A DNA stretch of 64,000 bases from Conus ventricosus (lineage: Eukaryota; Mollusca; Gastropoda; Neogastropoda; Conidae), in contig CM031604.1 in NCBI GenBank assembly GCA_018398815.1, positions 51,150,318-51,214,317 of the forward strand, written 5' to 3'. The translations under genes and the position numbers were made by a program. Positions 1-12,500 of this stretch are shown piece by piece. Each line of letters begins with the position of its first letter. The stretch's first letter is position 1. The notes beneath the pieces were generated by a model. The model was given only the letters and a program-made list of their open reading frames with translations, was not told where the DNA came from and ran no database searches.

Positions 1-91
1 GCTGTCTCGGTCATCAGTGTGAGTGTGACTGTCTGGAGACGAAAACGTTGGAGTGTCTTCCCGTTCAGTATTGACAAAAGGGTAGGCCTAG

Positions 92-98
92 TATAAAA
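92..98 (+). promoter_or_regulatory. Possible TATA box of the WNK gene
   Basis: A TATAAAA heptamer lies about 430 bp upstream of the WNK start codon. A pyrimidine-flanked CTCATC at about 115-120 is a plausible initiator roughly 25 bp downstream. The match is short and could be chance in AT-rich DNA; the real start site could lie elsewhere, including outside the window. Confidence 0.25.
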
Positions 99-119
99 CA
101 TTGTTCCCGTCCGACTCAT

Positions 120-526
120 CAAAACCAACTGGATCTTTTCGTTGAAGTGTACGTGATTCCAATGGAATATTTCAAATGATGGATGTACTTCGTATTCAAG
201 ATCACGTTGTGTCTTACAAATGGGGGCATAAATTATTTGATACTGCAGCCCATCAAGATCAAGGTTCTTTTGAGAACGTGTGTGTCAGACTGAAATGTTT
301 TTTGCTTGACTTGTGGCCATCTTTACTTCTGAATAGAACAAGGCGGAAACTCCGCGAATCATAATCTGCAGAAAGCGCGAAGGGTATTGCTAGTTCTCTG
401 AAGCTTGTGAGCGAAAAACTTAAACCAGAAACTGAGACCAGTCTCAAAGTGAACTGTGACTGAATGGGATTCGGCTTCCATATTGCATGCATGTGATTAT
501 TACATCTGCCATATTTTGTTGCGAAA
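120..526 (+). other. 5' untranslated region of WNK with two upstream ORFs
   Basis: This stretch precedes the WNK start codon and appears to be leader sequence. A TGA in the WNK frame at 494-496 confirms that the ATG at 527 is the first usable in-frame start. Two upstream ATGs open out-of-frame ORFs: one at 176 (62 codons, ending 364) and one at 487 (63 codons, running across the main start to 678). The second overlaps the main ORF, so scanning ribosomes could be diverted from WNK. The 5' boundary is inferred only from the possible TATA box. Confidence 0.4.
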
Positions 527-1390
527 ATGAGCAAAATTCAGGTAGAGAAATCTCCAAGCGGAGGATTTTCTTCCGAAAACAATTCAGAACATGTAAAATC
601 AAAGCGGACACGGATGAGAAGAGCATCTGGAGATGTGGGACAAAAAATCAGCTCGGCCTTTACGATAAAAAAGATTGAACGGAATGGGCAGAGCTTAGAG
701 AAAGCTGCTGGTGAGTCAAAAGAAACCATAAAGACTGGAATTTCATGTTTACGAACTAAAACGTCAACTCCAGTCAGAGAACGCAGGTGTGTTTCTGAGG
801 AAATATCAAAAAAGATGGAGGGTGAGGAACCTGTGCCACCAAGAAGACCATCAAGATTTCATGTCACAAAACTGCCTATCCCCGAAAAACCTCAGACTCC
901 CATCAGTGAGAAAAGTCACAATGTTCAAGAAGATAGCAAAGCAAGGACTAATAGTGTGATTGATTTAACAGAAAATACTGATATATCAGTTCATACTAAC
1001 AGTATTACAGAAGAAGACTCAGGGAAAGATAGGCCTTTGAGGGGTATGCAATGTGTTGAAGAAACTGATGAAAAGAAATTGGAATACAAATCAGAAACGG
1101 ACAAAACTTTGATTGAACTGCCATTAGGCCACATATTTCCAGTTGAAAGAAAAAATGAAAATGTGATAGACAGTACAGACTCGGGAATGAAACTTCAACT
1201 TCAAATCAAGGAGATACAAGAGCAGACTAAGAGGGTGAATGAAGTTGAAGTAATCGAGAAAGCTGTTGCCCATTCACCAGATAATCGCTTTCTGAAGTTT
1301 GAACAAGAAATTGGACGTGGTTCTTTCAAGACAGTGTTCAAAGGATTGGATACTGAACTTGGAGTAGCAGTTGCATGGTGTGAACTGCAG
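527..1390 (+). CDS. WNK: WNK exon 1: N-terminal tail and kinase glycine-rich loop
   Basis: Encodes residues 1-288. The start ATG has A at -3 (GAAAATGA), a good context, and is preceded by an in-frame stop. The tail is rich in Lys, Ser and Glu and contains an RFHV peptide at 110-113, a match to the RFxV motif that binds SPAK/OSR1 CCT domains. The kinase domain begins at [12 protein letters not shown] (255-266). Lys268 is the relocated catalytic lysine and Cys285 sits where other kinases have the VAIK lysine, the defining WNK feature. The exon ends CTGCAG followed by donor GTTTGT, phase 0. The reading frame stays open 26 codons into the intron, but that extension is not WNK-like. Confidence 0.95.
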
Positions 1391-3292
1391 GTTTGTACAA
1401 CATCTATGAATTGTACTACTAGTACTACTAAATTTAAAGCATTAGGCCTAATGAATTATGAATCATAACTTTTTAGCTTATTATATAAATACTTTCTACA
1501 CACTGATACTAATAGTAATACTCAGGTGCTGCTTGCAGTACAGTTGATAATCTACACATTAATAAGGTCGATTTTCAAGGGGAAAATATGAAAAATGTAA
1601 GGACTGCTGCTTAGCTCTGCCACCATTTATCTCATTCTGACATCATCAGAGTAGGCGTAAGAAGGGAAATACACACACTTATTGTGTTTCCACTAAATGG
1701 GCATGGCATCTTTTATTTATAATACATAGTCCTTCGAATGAGACTATAAACCGAGGTTCCGTGTGTGAACGCATGCATAACATCTTGCACACACGTAAAA
1801 TCCCATCACCAACTTTCGGAAGAGTAGGCCAGTTTGGCCGTTGGTATGGATGACACGTTACACATAGCATGCACCCTGCGTGAGAAATGGAAAGAATGAA
1901 GGAAGTAAGGAAAATGGGTGATCGATATTGAACGATATTGACTGGATGACACGGGAAACGACTGAATGAAGCGCCAGCTGGCAGCTCTTCAGTCGGCACT
2001 ACCCAGGTAGGCAGCCCGTCGTGTAAACGAGTGTGGATTGTAAAGCGCTTAGAGCTTGGCCTCTAGCCGAGAATAGGCGCTATATAAGTATTCATTATTA
2101 TTATACATGTATACAATATCATTTGTGCAGATTCACTATTTTTTCTTATGAAAAAAAGTCTTTTGAAAAAGATATGAATATATTTAAATGGGAGTTTTCA
2201 GACCCCATGTTGAATTTTGGGAGATTTTCTTCCCAAGGTGGTTTATTTTCTTACTAGAACATTTTGCTTGAATTGTAAATTTCTTTTTCTCCTATTAATG
2301 TATGCAAAATATGTCAGCTGTAACCTCAGTTCAACAACTAATTCATTAATTGTCATTCCAAATCATTTTCCACTATAATAAAACATGGTGGTAGTTCAGT
2401 TTCATCTTGACCATTGATTGTACTATGTATTTTCAGTAGTTAGTTTGGAAAAACAGAATTTTCATATCTATGTTTTCAAGATAAAAAGGGGGGGGGGGGG
2501 GGGGTAGCCTATGTAGTTAAGGAAAAAAAAAAAGTTTTGAAAAGAAATCAAGTAACTTTCAATGTTTGAAGTTGAATTACTGAAATACATATTTTATGAC
2601 AATTCAGTTTCAATAAGATGTTGCCAGAATAAAATGGTAGCACGTACACATGTTCCAGGCCACTTGTAACTTACGTGACATACTGATATTGTTAAAACGT
2701 ATATATCACAACCTAAATTAACACTGTACACTGCATGATTTAATACCAGTCCATGTTGAGTTATCATTCAGAATTTGCCATTGTGTTTATATCTTTGTGT
2801 AAAATTGTTTGAATTCTGTTGCCAGTGATTTTCTGCTTGAATAAATTTTTGCTACAGTTGAGACAAGAAGTCTACGTCTAACTGCAGTTATCATTGACTT
2901 TATTGTTTATAAGGAAATAACCAAGTAGGCTAATTGTGATAAACTCAAAGTCCTCAAGTTAACATGAAAAACAGGGGGCCTATAGATAATTTTTTCGTGT
3001 TAATAATGTGTCAAAGTTGGACTATTCTCAGGGATAGGACAGTTAAACTGTTTAAGCTATGTGTATACTTAGGAATGAAAAATTTACAGTTTTTTAAATT
3101 TGTATGCAACAGTCTCAGATTAGGTCCAGACGGAAGTTTCTATTGATGTAACTTGTCCGAAAAACAAAACTTAAAAACGTCAGTTGAGCCTCAGATAATT
3201 TCTGGCCTTTAAAGGTTAGGCTAATAAATAAGTTTAAGATCGTGTTTGTTTGCATCTGGTTCAATACCACACACACACACACACACACAGTG

Positions 3293-3325
<33 letters not shown>

Positions 3326-4250
3326 GCCTTATCAGATTGTCTGATGATGCAAACATGCGAACACACTGTCTCGTGTTATCTTACGACCTACTCATGTAGT
3401 TTTCGTTTTTCTAGGCCTATCAGTATCACCAAAATAGTTTCAATAGGCCTACTTTGTGTGTCTATTTAACTGTGATTTTCTTTGACATTTGTCATGTTAA
3501 TCAATGGTCTGAGGGTTGTGAAACTGAAAGTGACTTTTTGTCCCCCAGTACCAATGTAATGAGGTATTATCTGAAGTAGGCAATCTTATGATCATGCACC
3601 ATCCCCTTCATTTGTTGTTCAGCTGTTCTTTTCTCTGTGTTGCATTCAGCAGAAAAATAATGAACTGTTGTGTTGAACCAAATGAATGGTGCATGGTTTG
3701 GAGATCGATAGCCCTCAAGCCATTTAAATACTTGTACTAGTTGTAGAGCGAGAAACCCTAACAGTTGTTGCCATGATGGATGGTCTTGCCTTGAGCAGAG
3801 TTTGTGCCCTTAGCCTGGCCCATGGTCATGCCTCACTTAGCATCTGCCCATATATCAAAAACATTTTTGTGATGGTTGACAGTTACAGATCTACTCTCGA
3901 TTTTGACAACGCATAGTAATCATTGTCATGGCTGGATCTCCACCCTTAAACATTCAGTTTGCACATTACACATTGTGCAACAGTGTACAAAGTCCAGTTT
4001 TATGACAGAAAAAAAAAAGAAATATGCCATTTTTCACCAGTTCAATAAAGGAATGCATATTATGTAGGTGGAGATCCCTAGGGGAAAAAAATAAAATGAA
4101 ATGAAAAGCTCATTTGACCGGTTTAGCAAAAGAAAGCTGCTGGTGGTCTCATAAAATTATCACCCTTCTTGAATTTGATAGATCATCTGAGTTCTGACAG
4201 CAAGCATTCATTCCTAGTAATATCTTTCGTCCTTGGTTGGTCAATTGGTT

Positions 4251-4292
<42 letters not shown>

Positions 4293-7200
4293 ACTGAGGG
4301 TGGAGGGGGTCTTTTCTTTCTTTTTTTTTTCCCCACCAATAAAAGGATGTGTTGCCTTCGTCACCATAACTTAGTGTTTTTTCAGTTTGTATCTTATTCA
4401 GTTTCTTGTACATTACTGTTTTTACAGGTCATTAGATATAATCTGAAGTGGTTTGATAGTCTTTGTACTGGACCCCTTGGTGGCGAGAGGCATTTTGACA
4501 ACAGAGCAGCAACAAGCTGACAGCTATATAAATGTATTGTGCTTCAATCATCATTGTGATCATGTTGCAGCTGGTGAACCTATGTTACTATCATACAGTA
4601 ACCTAATCCATGTGTTGGCTGACAAATTTATATTCATGAACAGAATAATTTGCCATTTTAGTATTTATCAACCAGTCGTGGCTGGTGTCAGCATATGAAA
4701 GAAGCAAAAATCAGTTTTTAAAAGGAGTGCAGAGAAACTCAGAGAGAGAAAAGTGAAAAAGGTGGATTGGGGGAGGTGACGATAGGGATGAGGGTCGGGT
4801 AGATAGATATTCTTAGTTTAATCAAACATCATCTTTATGATCTATCATATTTGATCACAAAAGAAAATTTAAGCAATGCACAGTCAGTCATAAAACAGAT
4901 TAAATGAATACATTACATCAAGTTAGATATGTGATCAGAACATTTCAAAAGACTGTGTATTACTATTAGTTAAGCACATTCATGTCATGTCTCTTCTCCA
5001 CAAATAAGTAAAACTGTTTGACTCTGAAATCATTTGATGAACAGTTTATCTTGTTCAGGAGATCTATGAGAAGTTCCATTCAGCAGAGTATTTTAATGGA
5101 TGTAGTTCAGAGATAAAGTTGAGTGTGTTTGCCGGAGCAATCTTAGGATTGATGAAAAATAATGTCCAGGGGATTCCCATGCATCATGGTAGGTAGACAC
5201 ATTGTGGTTACATTAAATTTTTATGGCTGTAAATGTATTTGTTCACTTTTCCTGAGATAAAGACAGGAAACAGTTATTTGCTCCGGGCTTCATTTACCAA
5301 AGTAGTAGTGTTCGGAAATGCCTGAATATCATTTACAAGCACATACAGGTCATGATTGATTTTATTGTCAGTGCACACAGATTCATTCTATCAAATACTG
5401 TAATGTTGTGTTTGATTTGATGGTCTACCCACTGTCTTTTTGGAATGTCAAGGTCATTATAATTGGGAAGTAAATAGTTTAAGTATGAAAAGAAGTGCAT
5501 TCTTTTCTGAAACTGTTTCTTTTTTATATAGATTAATGCACAGAGCCTCAACAGTGTCTGATCCATAACATCGAAAACTAAATAAAGGGTATTTTATAAG
5601 AAAAAGGCCATGAGAATGCAGAGATGGACCCAATATATTTTTTGAATATATGTTGATCGTTCCAGAGTTTAAAAAAAATTGCTTGTCAAGTAATGTTTCT
5701 TGCCAGGGTTGAAAATGCCACAGATCACATGACATTTTATCAAAATATGCATGTTATCTGTCTGTAAAGGAGGAGGGAATAAATGCCAGAAATTGTTTGT
5801 CTCCAGATTTAGGCTTGTGTGATGAATAGTGAAATAGTTTTTCTCTTGTGATGAACAGACAAACATCACATATCCCATGCATTTAAAATGCACTATCATT
5901 TGAAAGAAATATTTATTATGCCTTGTGGAAGGGTTTTTTTTTGTGTCTGTGTAGTGGTTGGTTGTTTTTTTTAGTATCTTTATGAAATGTACATAGTACA
6001 AAATAAACTTGCAAGATTGATGTCATTTTTTGAAGAAGAAAAAATGTAATAAATCTCTGATTCAGATAATCTGGAAATCTGCCATTCTCTTTCAAACACA
6101 CAACAAATGAAGTCAAGGAATTTGAAAGATGTCGAAATTTCAATACATCTCCACATTGATGATGAATAGAAAACAAAGGAAAATGATAGTATTTAGTTCT
6201 GATTGTGATGTCTAATTGTGTTATTCCACTTCCAGTCACAAATTATCAAATGGATGTGTTTTTAAGTATTCAGGATTAAGAATTTTTTTTATTGCAACTG
6301 CAAGAGTGTTGTGATGAGAGTTGAATTACTGCAGTCTAAAGACTCTAGTAACTTTAACAAGAGGTTTCTTGTGTCTGGGAAACAGTTGTTCTCACTAACT
6401 GTAACTAAATATTTAACTAAATGTAAGACAAGATCAAACTCTCCTGCTGCGGCTCAGCTCCAGAGGCAAATATTCTCAAACCATTTGACCATGGGCTTCC
6501 TGTAGACCTTAAGTGGTCAAAAGCAGTAGAAAGATTATCAGCAGGTAGATCTATAGACTATTATAGATATAATTAATATCAATAAGACACGAGTAACATT
6601 CTGATTTCTACACAGCCTGCTAAGTGGCCTCATTTCAGATACAGTCATAGCAAATGTAAATTTTTGCGCATGATATGTCTTGAAAACGTTTCAGAGTTAA
6701 TTTGGTACACTATCTTGCTTTTTCTTGTTGTTGTTGTTGTTTTGCAGATTTTAAAGATCAGAACAGAAATAATTTTATAACTTTGTGATAGGCTATTAAA
6801 AAATTTTTTTACATACAGGTATGTTCCCAACAATTATGAAGGAGCTTTTGAAGCACCTGGAGCATTTTATGCAGAGCTGCCAAGTGCTACCCTTTTTACA
6901 TAACATGCTTTGATTTCATTGACTGCAGTTCTGCCACATTGTGATGAAATGCTACGCAAAACAAAAAGAAAGAAAGAAATGAAACTGTTCATGAATTTAG
7001 CAACAGCTTTACAGAATCAAGAAATATAAAATAATATTGCCTTCAAACTGTAGACTTGTTTTATTATTTTTAAAAAAAAGGTGAAGTTCAGTCAAGAGAG
7101 GAAGAAAAATCAGAAGAAAAATGACTGAAAGTGATTGCAATTTGGCTGCCAGTCAGTTACTTTCATTGTCAGCATTTTTTTTTTTTAACAATGTGATAAC

Positions 7201-8776
7201 CAGTGATTTTCCATCCTCATAGTCTGCCGTCATGCTTTGTGTATTTTTAAAGCAGAGTTCAACTGAAAGTTGCTAATTGAGTCTGACTTGTTCAGTTTAT
7301 GCATGCATCATGTGTTAGTGCGATGCTTGAATTTGGAATACTACTCACAGCACACTTAAAACGTCAGAATGCTAAAAGTTTGTACTTTTGACATTGGCAG
7401 TTTTGTTTATGAGTCCAAATATCCCATGCTTTTTACCAAGTGATTTTTTTCTTCATCTTCTTTGCATCATCAGGGTCATAACTTTGCGCTGCTTATTCAA
7501 CAAAAGAAAAAAGTTCTCCATGTTAATTAAACCAACTAAAAACTGCCGCAGCCCCAGCAGTGTAGTCCGAACTTTAGAGCAATCAGTTCCATTGGCATGA
7601 AGCAGCTTAGTAAACTAAGAGGAAAGACTGCACTGCAGAATCGTGTCCCTTCTGGCGTGTTCAGTGAATGCCTGTTCTGATCTGGACAACAAACACTAAT
7701 ATGTTGATTATTAGTACTATTAGTGATTATCAGGTGCTACTAAGCTCCCTCCTGACTAACAACCGAACACTCCCCTCCAGAGGGCAATGCAACCAGATCT
7801 GTCCAATAAGTCCCTTTGAATTTTCAGGTGTGGACCGTTTTTAACAGGATTTCACTGCAGCTGTAACTTAGTATAAGAATCATCAAGAGCATGCCGTGCA
7901 CCATTAACTGATTAAGAGCCACAAATTGATTTTTTTTGTTAACGAGTTAAAATGCATTTTGATTTATTTTGACTTTATTTTTTGCATACATGTATGTTTC
8001 AAGTGGACATCTATGAAGCATTATTTCACATCAGTGCATACACATGCACGCACATGCACACACACACATGCACAATACAAATTGAGCATTACTACCACCA
8101 TCCTGTCTGTGCTGTTTGTTTGTTGACCTGTGTTCTGTCTTGAAGGAAAGATGTACTGAGTCTAGATATTGGTTAATTAGTCAGTTTGGGGTGTTGATTT
8201 TACAGGTCACGGGAGCTACAGCCAGAGTCTTGATTTTATTTGTAAAATGCATTTATGTGGATACACAATTTTGATTTTCATGATGATATTTTATTTTAAT
8301 TGCACCTGCTATCATAATTAATATTCATCTTTTATCAAAGCAGCAGTATGAATCGGCCTACAATTTAAAAGTGCATATAATACTGAATATGGTCTTCAGT
8401 AACCCATTAAATGTTCACTTATCCAGTATGTTGGTAGGGTTTTTTTTAATGTAAATTTCATATGTGACATTAAGTTGACAGTAAAATGAATAGATTCTAT
8501 GGCAATAAGAACATAACTTTCAGCAGTCAAGCTGTAGGTTTATCATTTATGACAAACTAAAAAAGATGCAGGATTTTTTTTTCTCCATCTTAATACATTA
8601 TATTTATTAATATTACTGTGTGTGATAATATTTGAAAACTTGATTTTCTTTAAACAGATGTTATGAACAAGTAACTACATGTAGAAATGCTTGAATCCTG
8701 TGATTTATGAGTAAGTCAGTAACATCATTTTGTCACAAATGTTGATCCAAATAAAGTTACAGCGGTCAGTTTCCAG

Positions 8777-8841
<65 letters not shown>

Positions 8842-9478
8842 TATGAAAATAATTGAAGGAAACTGTTATGTTGAAATTTAATAATGTGATAGTAATGTTT
8901 AACTTTTTTTTTCCAGGATAAAAAGTGGAACAAAGCTGAGCGACAAAGATTCAAGGAGGAAGCAGAGATGTTGAAAGAGTTGCAGCACCCCAATATAGTA
9001 CGATTCTTTGATTACTGGGAAGAGCACAACCATAGGAACCGCAAAGTCATCATTCTTGTCACAGAACTCATGACTTCAGGAACCCTCAAAACGTAATGAT
9101 TGCTTTTCTTTTCTTCTTCTTCTTTTCTTTTTTTTTTTGAGAAGTGAGAAAATTGTTCTGTAAAAGAAAGAGAGGCAGATGTGTCACCGAGTGGATTGGA
9201 AAGGGGAAAAGTACAGGTCTGCTGCATATCATTGTTTGTGGTGTTTCCACTTGTAAGTAAGACAAGTGTTACATCACTGTTAGTGTGTGTTACTGTTAGT
9301 ATTCATGAATAAATTCATGCATACATTTGATTGAATAATTGCAGGAATTCTGAAAATGGAGAATTGCGAACAATTGCAGGGATTCTGAAAATAGAGAATT
9401 GCAGATTTGACAGATAAAAGATCGGACAGAAAATCACGTGGTCTGCCCGTTTTGATGATGGATAATATTTTATTCTCT

Positions 9479-9512
<34 letters not shown>

Positions 9513-12500
9513 AGAGAAAGAAAAGGGAATAGGGATAGGGATGAGATAGTAGTAGCAGGGTCAGGTGTCAAGCACTACCATGATGTGCAGGTGTCAGGAC
9601 CTTGGGAGTTCTGCTGATGGCTACATCAGACAGGCACCAGGCAGTGATGAAGATGTCGGTGGGGGTGGGGACAAAACCTGACGTTATCACTTATCAGTGA
9701 TACAGTTTTACTAAAAATAGATGTTAGCTGTAATGAGATTGAAATACTAATTGTCTAGACCTCCAAGTTCAATTTAACTTTTGAAGTTTGCATAAAGAGA
9801 TTTATGTATGTCTATATTGTCCATGATTTAAGAAAATTCTTGTCTATAAAAATTTGTTATTTGTTGTTTGTTAATTTCATACCTTTTTCAGTGTTTAACT
9901 TTAAGAAATAATTCATCTTTCATGTAACTATGATTTTATATCCCTTTTGACAGTGGATGGACTATTTTTTCACTTAAAACAGGAAGGTGTGCAAGTTTTA
10001 GAATGATCATGAACCATTTCAAATTGATGGACATGTATTTTGTATACTTTCATTTTAAGTCAATGAATGGCTGAGCTGTATTCCGTCGTCCAGAGGATGA
10101 GCAGGTGAAATAAAACAAACATTGTATCGGTTAACATATTTGATGATGTAAACAACTCTTGGAGTCGCAAAAAATAATGAACTATTGCTTAAGTGCATCA
10201 TTTCGTCAATGTTAGGAGTATGCTGTAAAATAGTCCTGATACAAGAGTCTAAAAATTTGGCAAAAAATCCATTGTGGTCCACGATGAAGCAGCTGAATGA
10301 ATTTATTATTATAAATGCGTATAGCTTGTGAAAGAATGGGTGGATTCATTCAAACTTTAGTTAATGCAACATGCTGAATAAATCTTTTATAGTATTAGAA
10401 CACTCTGCACGCTGACAAAGGATTACTAGTATTCTTCCCATGAGAGCCTGTTTACTGATATTTAGCTTGTACAACTGAACATTATACCAGAAGTTATTTT
10501 TTGAATTATGTTCTTTAAAACATTTGCCGTTCTATGGGCAAGGTAACATGTCTATTGACCCTCGGAAATCTTTTGTTAAAAAAAAAGGAGTGGAGGAGAG
10601 GGAAAAGGGAGGGGATGGGGGTGAGGTGAACACTTGCAGAACTTTGCACTTCACAAGCTTGCATCACTTTTCAGAATGAAAATTATGATTCCTATCATAC
10701 TGTTCTGTTCAGTGTAATGACACACTGTGATTGATTTTATTCAGCAGTCAAGATTAGTAGGTTTATGACAAGCACAGTAGCTGACGTATGACTTACTTAA
10801 TATAATATTTATCATTAGTGAAAGTAGCACCATTTCTTCTGAATCTCTGTTCACTTGTTAATTACCACATGCTGCTGCTGCTCTGGCAACATAACATTGA
10901 TCTTTGAACATAGTAAATTTGCATGCTTACAGTTACACTTTATTTTCATGCTGTCTCTGAGTAATGTCATTTCAGATTGAATTCATCAGTTGAAGACATA
11001 AGTTAGTCATGAATTATTGATATTGATTATAAGAAATCAGTGTGAGAAAGTTACAATTCTTGAATTTTGAAAACTTTTGGAATTTATGTGCAGTTACCTA
11101 AAGAGATTCAAGAAGCCCAATGTGAAGATCCTGAAGAACTGGTGTCGGCAAGTCCTGAAAGGGTTACACTTTCTTCACACGCGCACACCCCCTGTCATCC
11201 ATCGGGACCTCAAGTGTGACAACATTTTTATCACTGGCCCAACAGGCTCTGTGAAAATTGGAGACTTGGGATTAGCAACTCTCAAGAACCAATCCTTTGC
11301 AAAGAGTGTTATTGGTAAGCCGTATTTCTACCATTAATTAGACATTGTTGACAGTAAGCTGTTTGAAATGATGATAGTTAGCTGTATAATGTGTGACCAA
11401 AATATGAAGGTTGGATTGCATTGTTGAAAATTGGTTGGTTTGGTGGAGTTGTTGCTTTTTTTTTTTTCCTTTGTGAGTGCGTGCATGTATGTGTGTGTGC
11501 ACATGCGCTTGTGTGTGTGTGTGAGTGAGTGTGTGTGTGTGTGAATTAAGTTACGCTCATATATTTAAGTATGTGTGTAAGACAGAAATATGACACTGTG
11601 TGTGTGTGGTGGTGGGAGGGAGGGGGGGGGGGTGTATGTTAAAGAAGGGAAGGGATGGAAAAACTAAACCTCCATGAACTACAGGACAGAATAGATTCTT
11701 TTTGTTGAGTCCAGTTCGCACTTTTACTCCCATACACATGAACACTTTCATATGATGTTTCCCAAGCAGAATTGAATTGCAGTTTTAGATTTAATAAATG
11801 GTCATAGATGCTGTATGTATATTGTTTAATGTGAAGAACAAGTTTACAAGGTAAGTGTGAACGGTTTATTATTTTGTGAATTCCGTACTGTTTTTATGTC
11901 TTGTTACATAATGTAGATAGGTAGGAAAAACTTGCTGTATATGTGTGTATAAAAGTGTTTGTTTTCTGTTTTGGTGTGTTTTCTTTTATTTTGGGTTTGT
12001 ATATATATGTTTTATTTGTTGCTCTATGTGGACAAGTTGCTTTTTGTTTGTTTGTTTTTGCAGAGGGGTGGGGGGGGGGGGGGAGAGAGAAGATTGTTTT
12101 ATTCAAAGAGTAATTGATTTTTTACACTGCTTTATAATATAGGCAAAATTAGCTGGTATTGTTGTAATAAAGAAAGAACAGTTTCAGAATACATTTCCTA
12201 TGACTTTTCAGAATGTCAGGAGGTTATTAGACAAGTATTGCACTACATATAGTCAGTGCTATTAATACACAGTAACAAGGCTTAAGTTGTGGATCATTGC
12301 AGATTTGTCAAGTTGTCTTTCTTTAATGAAAACAAATAAAGTCCCACAATAGTGAGGAAGTAGTTTGATATTCATAAAGTGTGTTAAAGATGTTAATATA
12401 AACATTCAGAAGAATTAAATTGTTTTTTGCTTACTGAAAAGGACATTTTTTGTTGAGACTTTAGGCTTAACAATGCATTCTGCAGAATATATTGTAAGTC

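Larger units (their letters stand above)
1391..8916 (+). other. WNK intron 1 (7.5 kb)
   Basis: AT-rich intron, donor GTTTGT, acceptor a T-run ending TTCCAG. It holds a SINE (about 1727-2104), a G-run (2488-2504), CA tracts (3268-3326 and 8781-8840) and a TG tract (4253-4290). I see no convincing further exon. Large first introns commonly hold regulatory DNA, but nothing specific is recognisable here. Confidence 0.85.

Noticed and set aside
1391..1468. Extension of the exon 1 reading frame past the donor
   Set aside because: The added residues are Thr/Ser-rich chance sequence, while splicing at 1390 continues directly into the kinase domain in exon 2.
1679..1999. 106-codon minus-strand ORF and its look-alike at 46031-46426
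   Set aside because: The shared peptide stretch reflects the shared SINE body, not a protein gene; the frames are on opposite SINE strands relative to known coding and end in unrelated sequence.
3876..4067. Short ORFs throughout intron 1 and other introns
   Set aside because: No splice-phase agreement, no conserved motif, and lengths expected by chance in AT-rich DNA.
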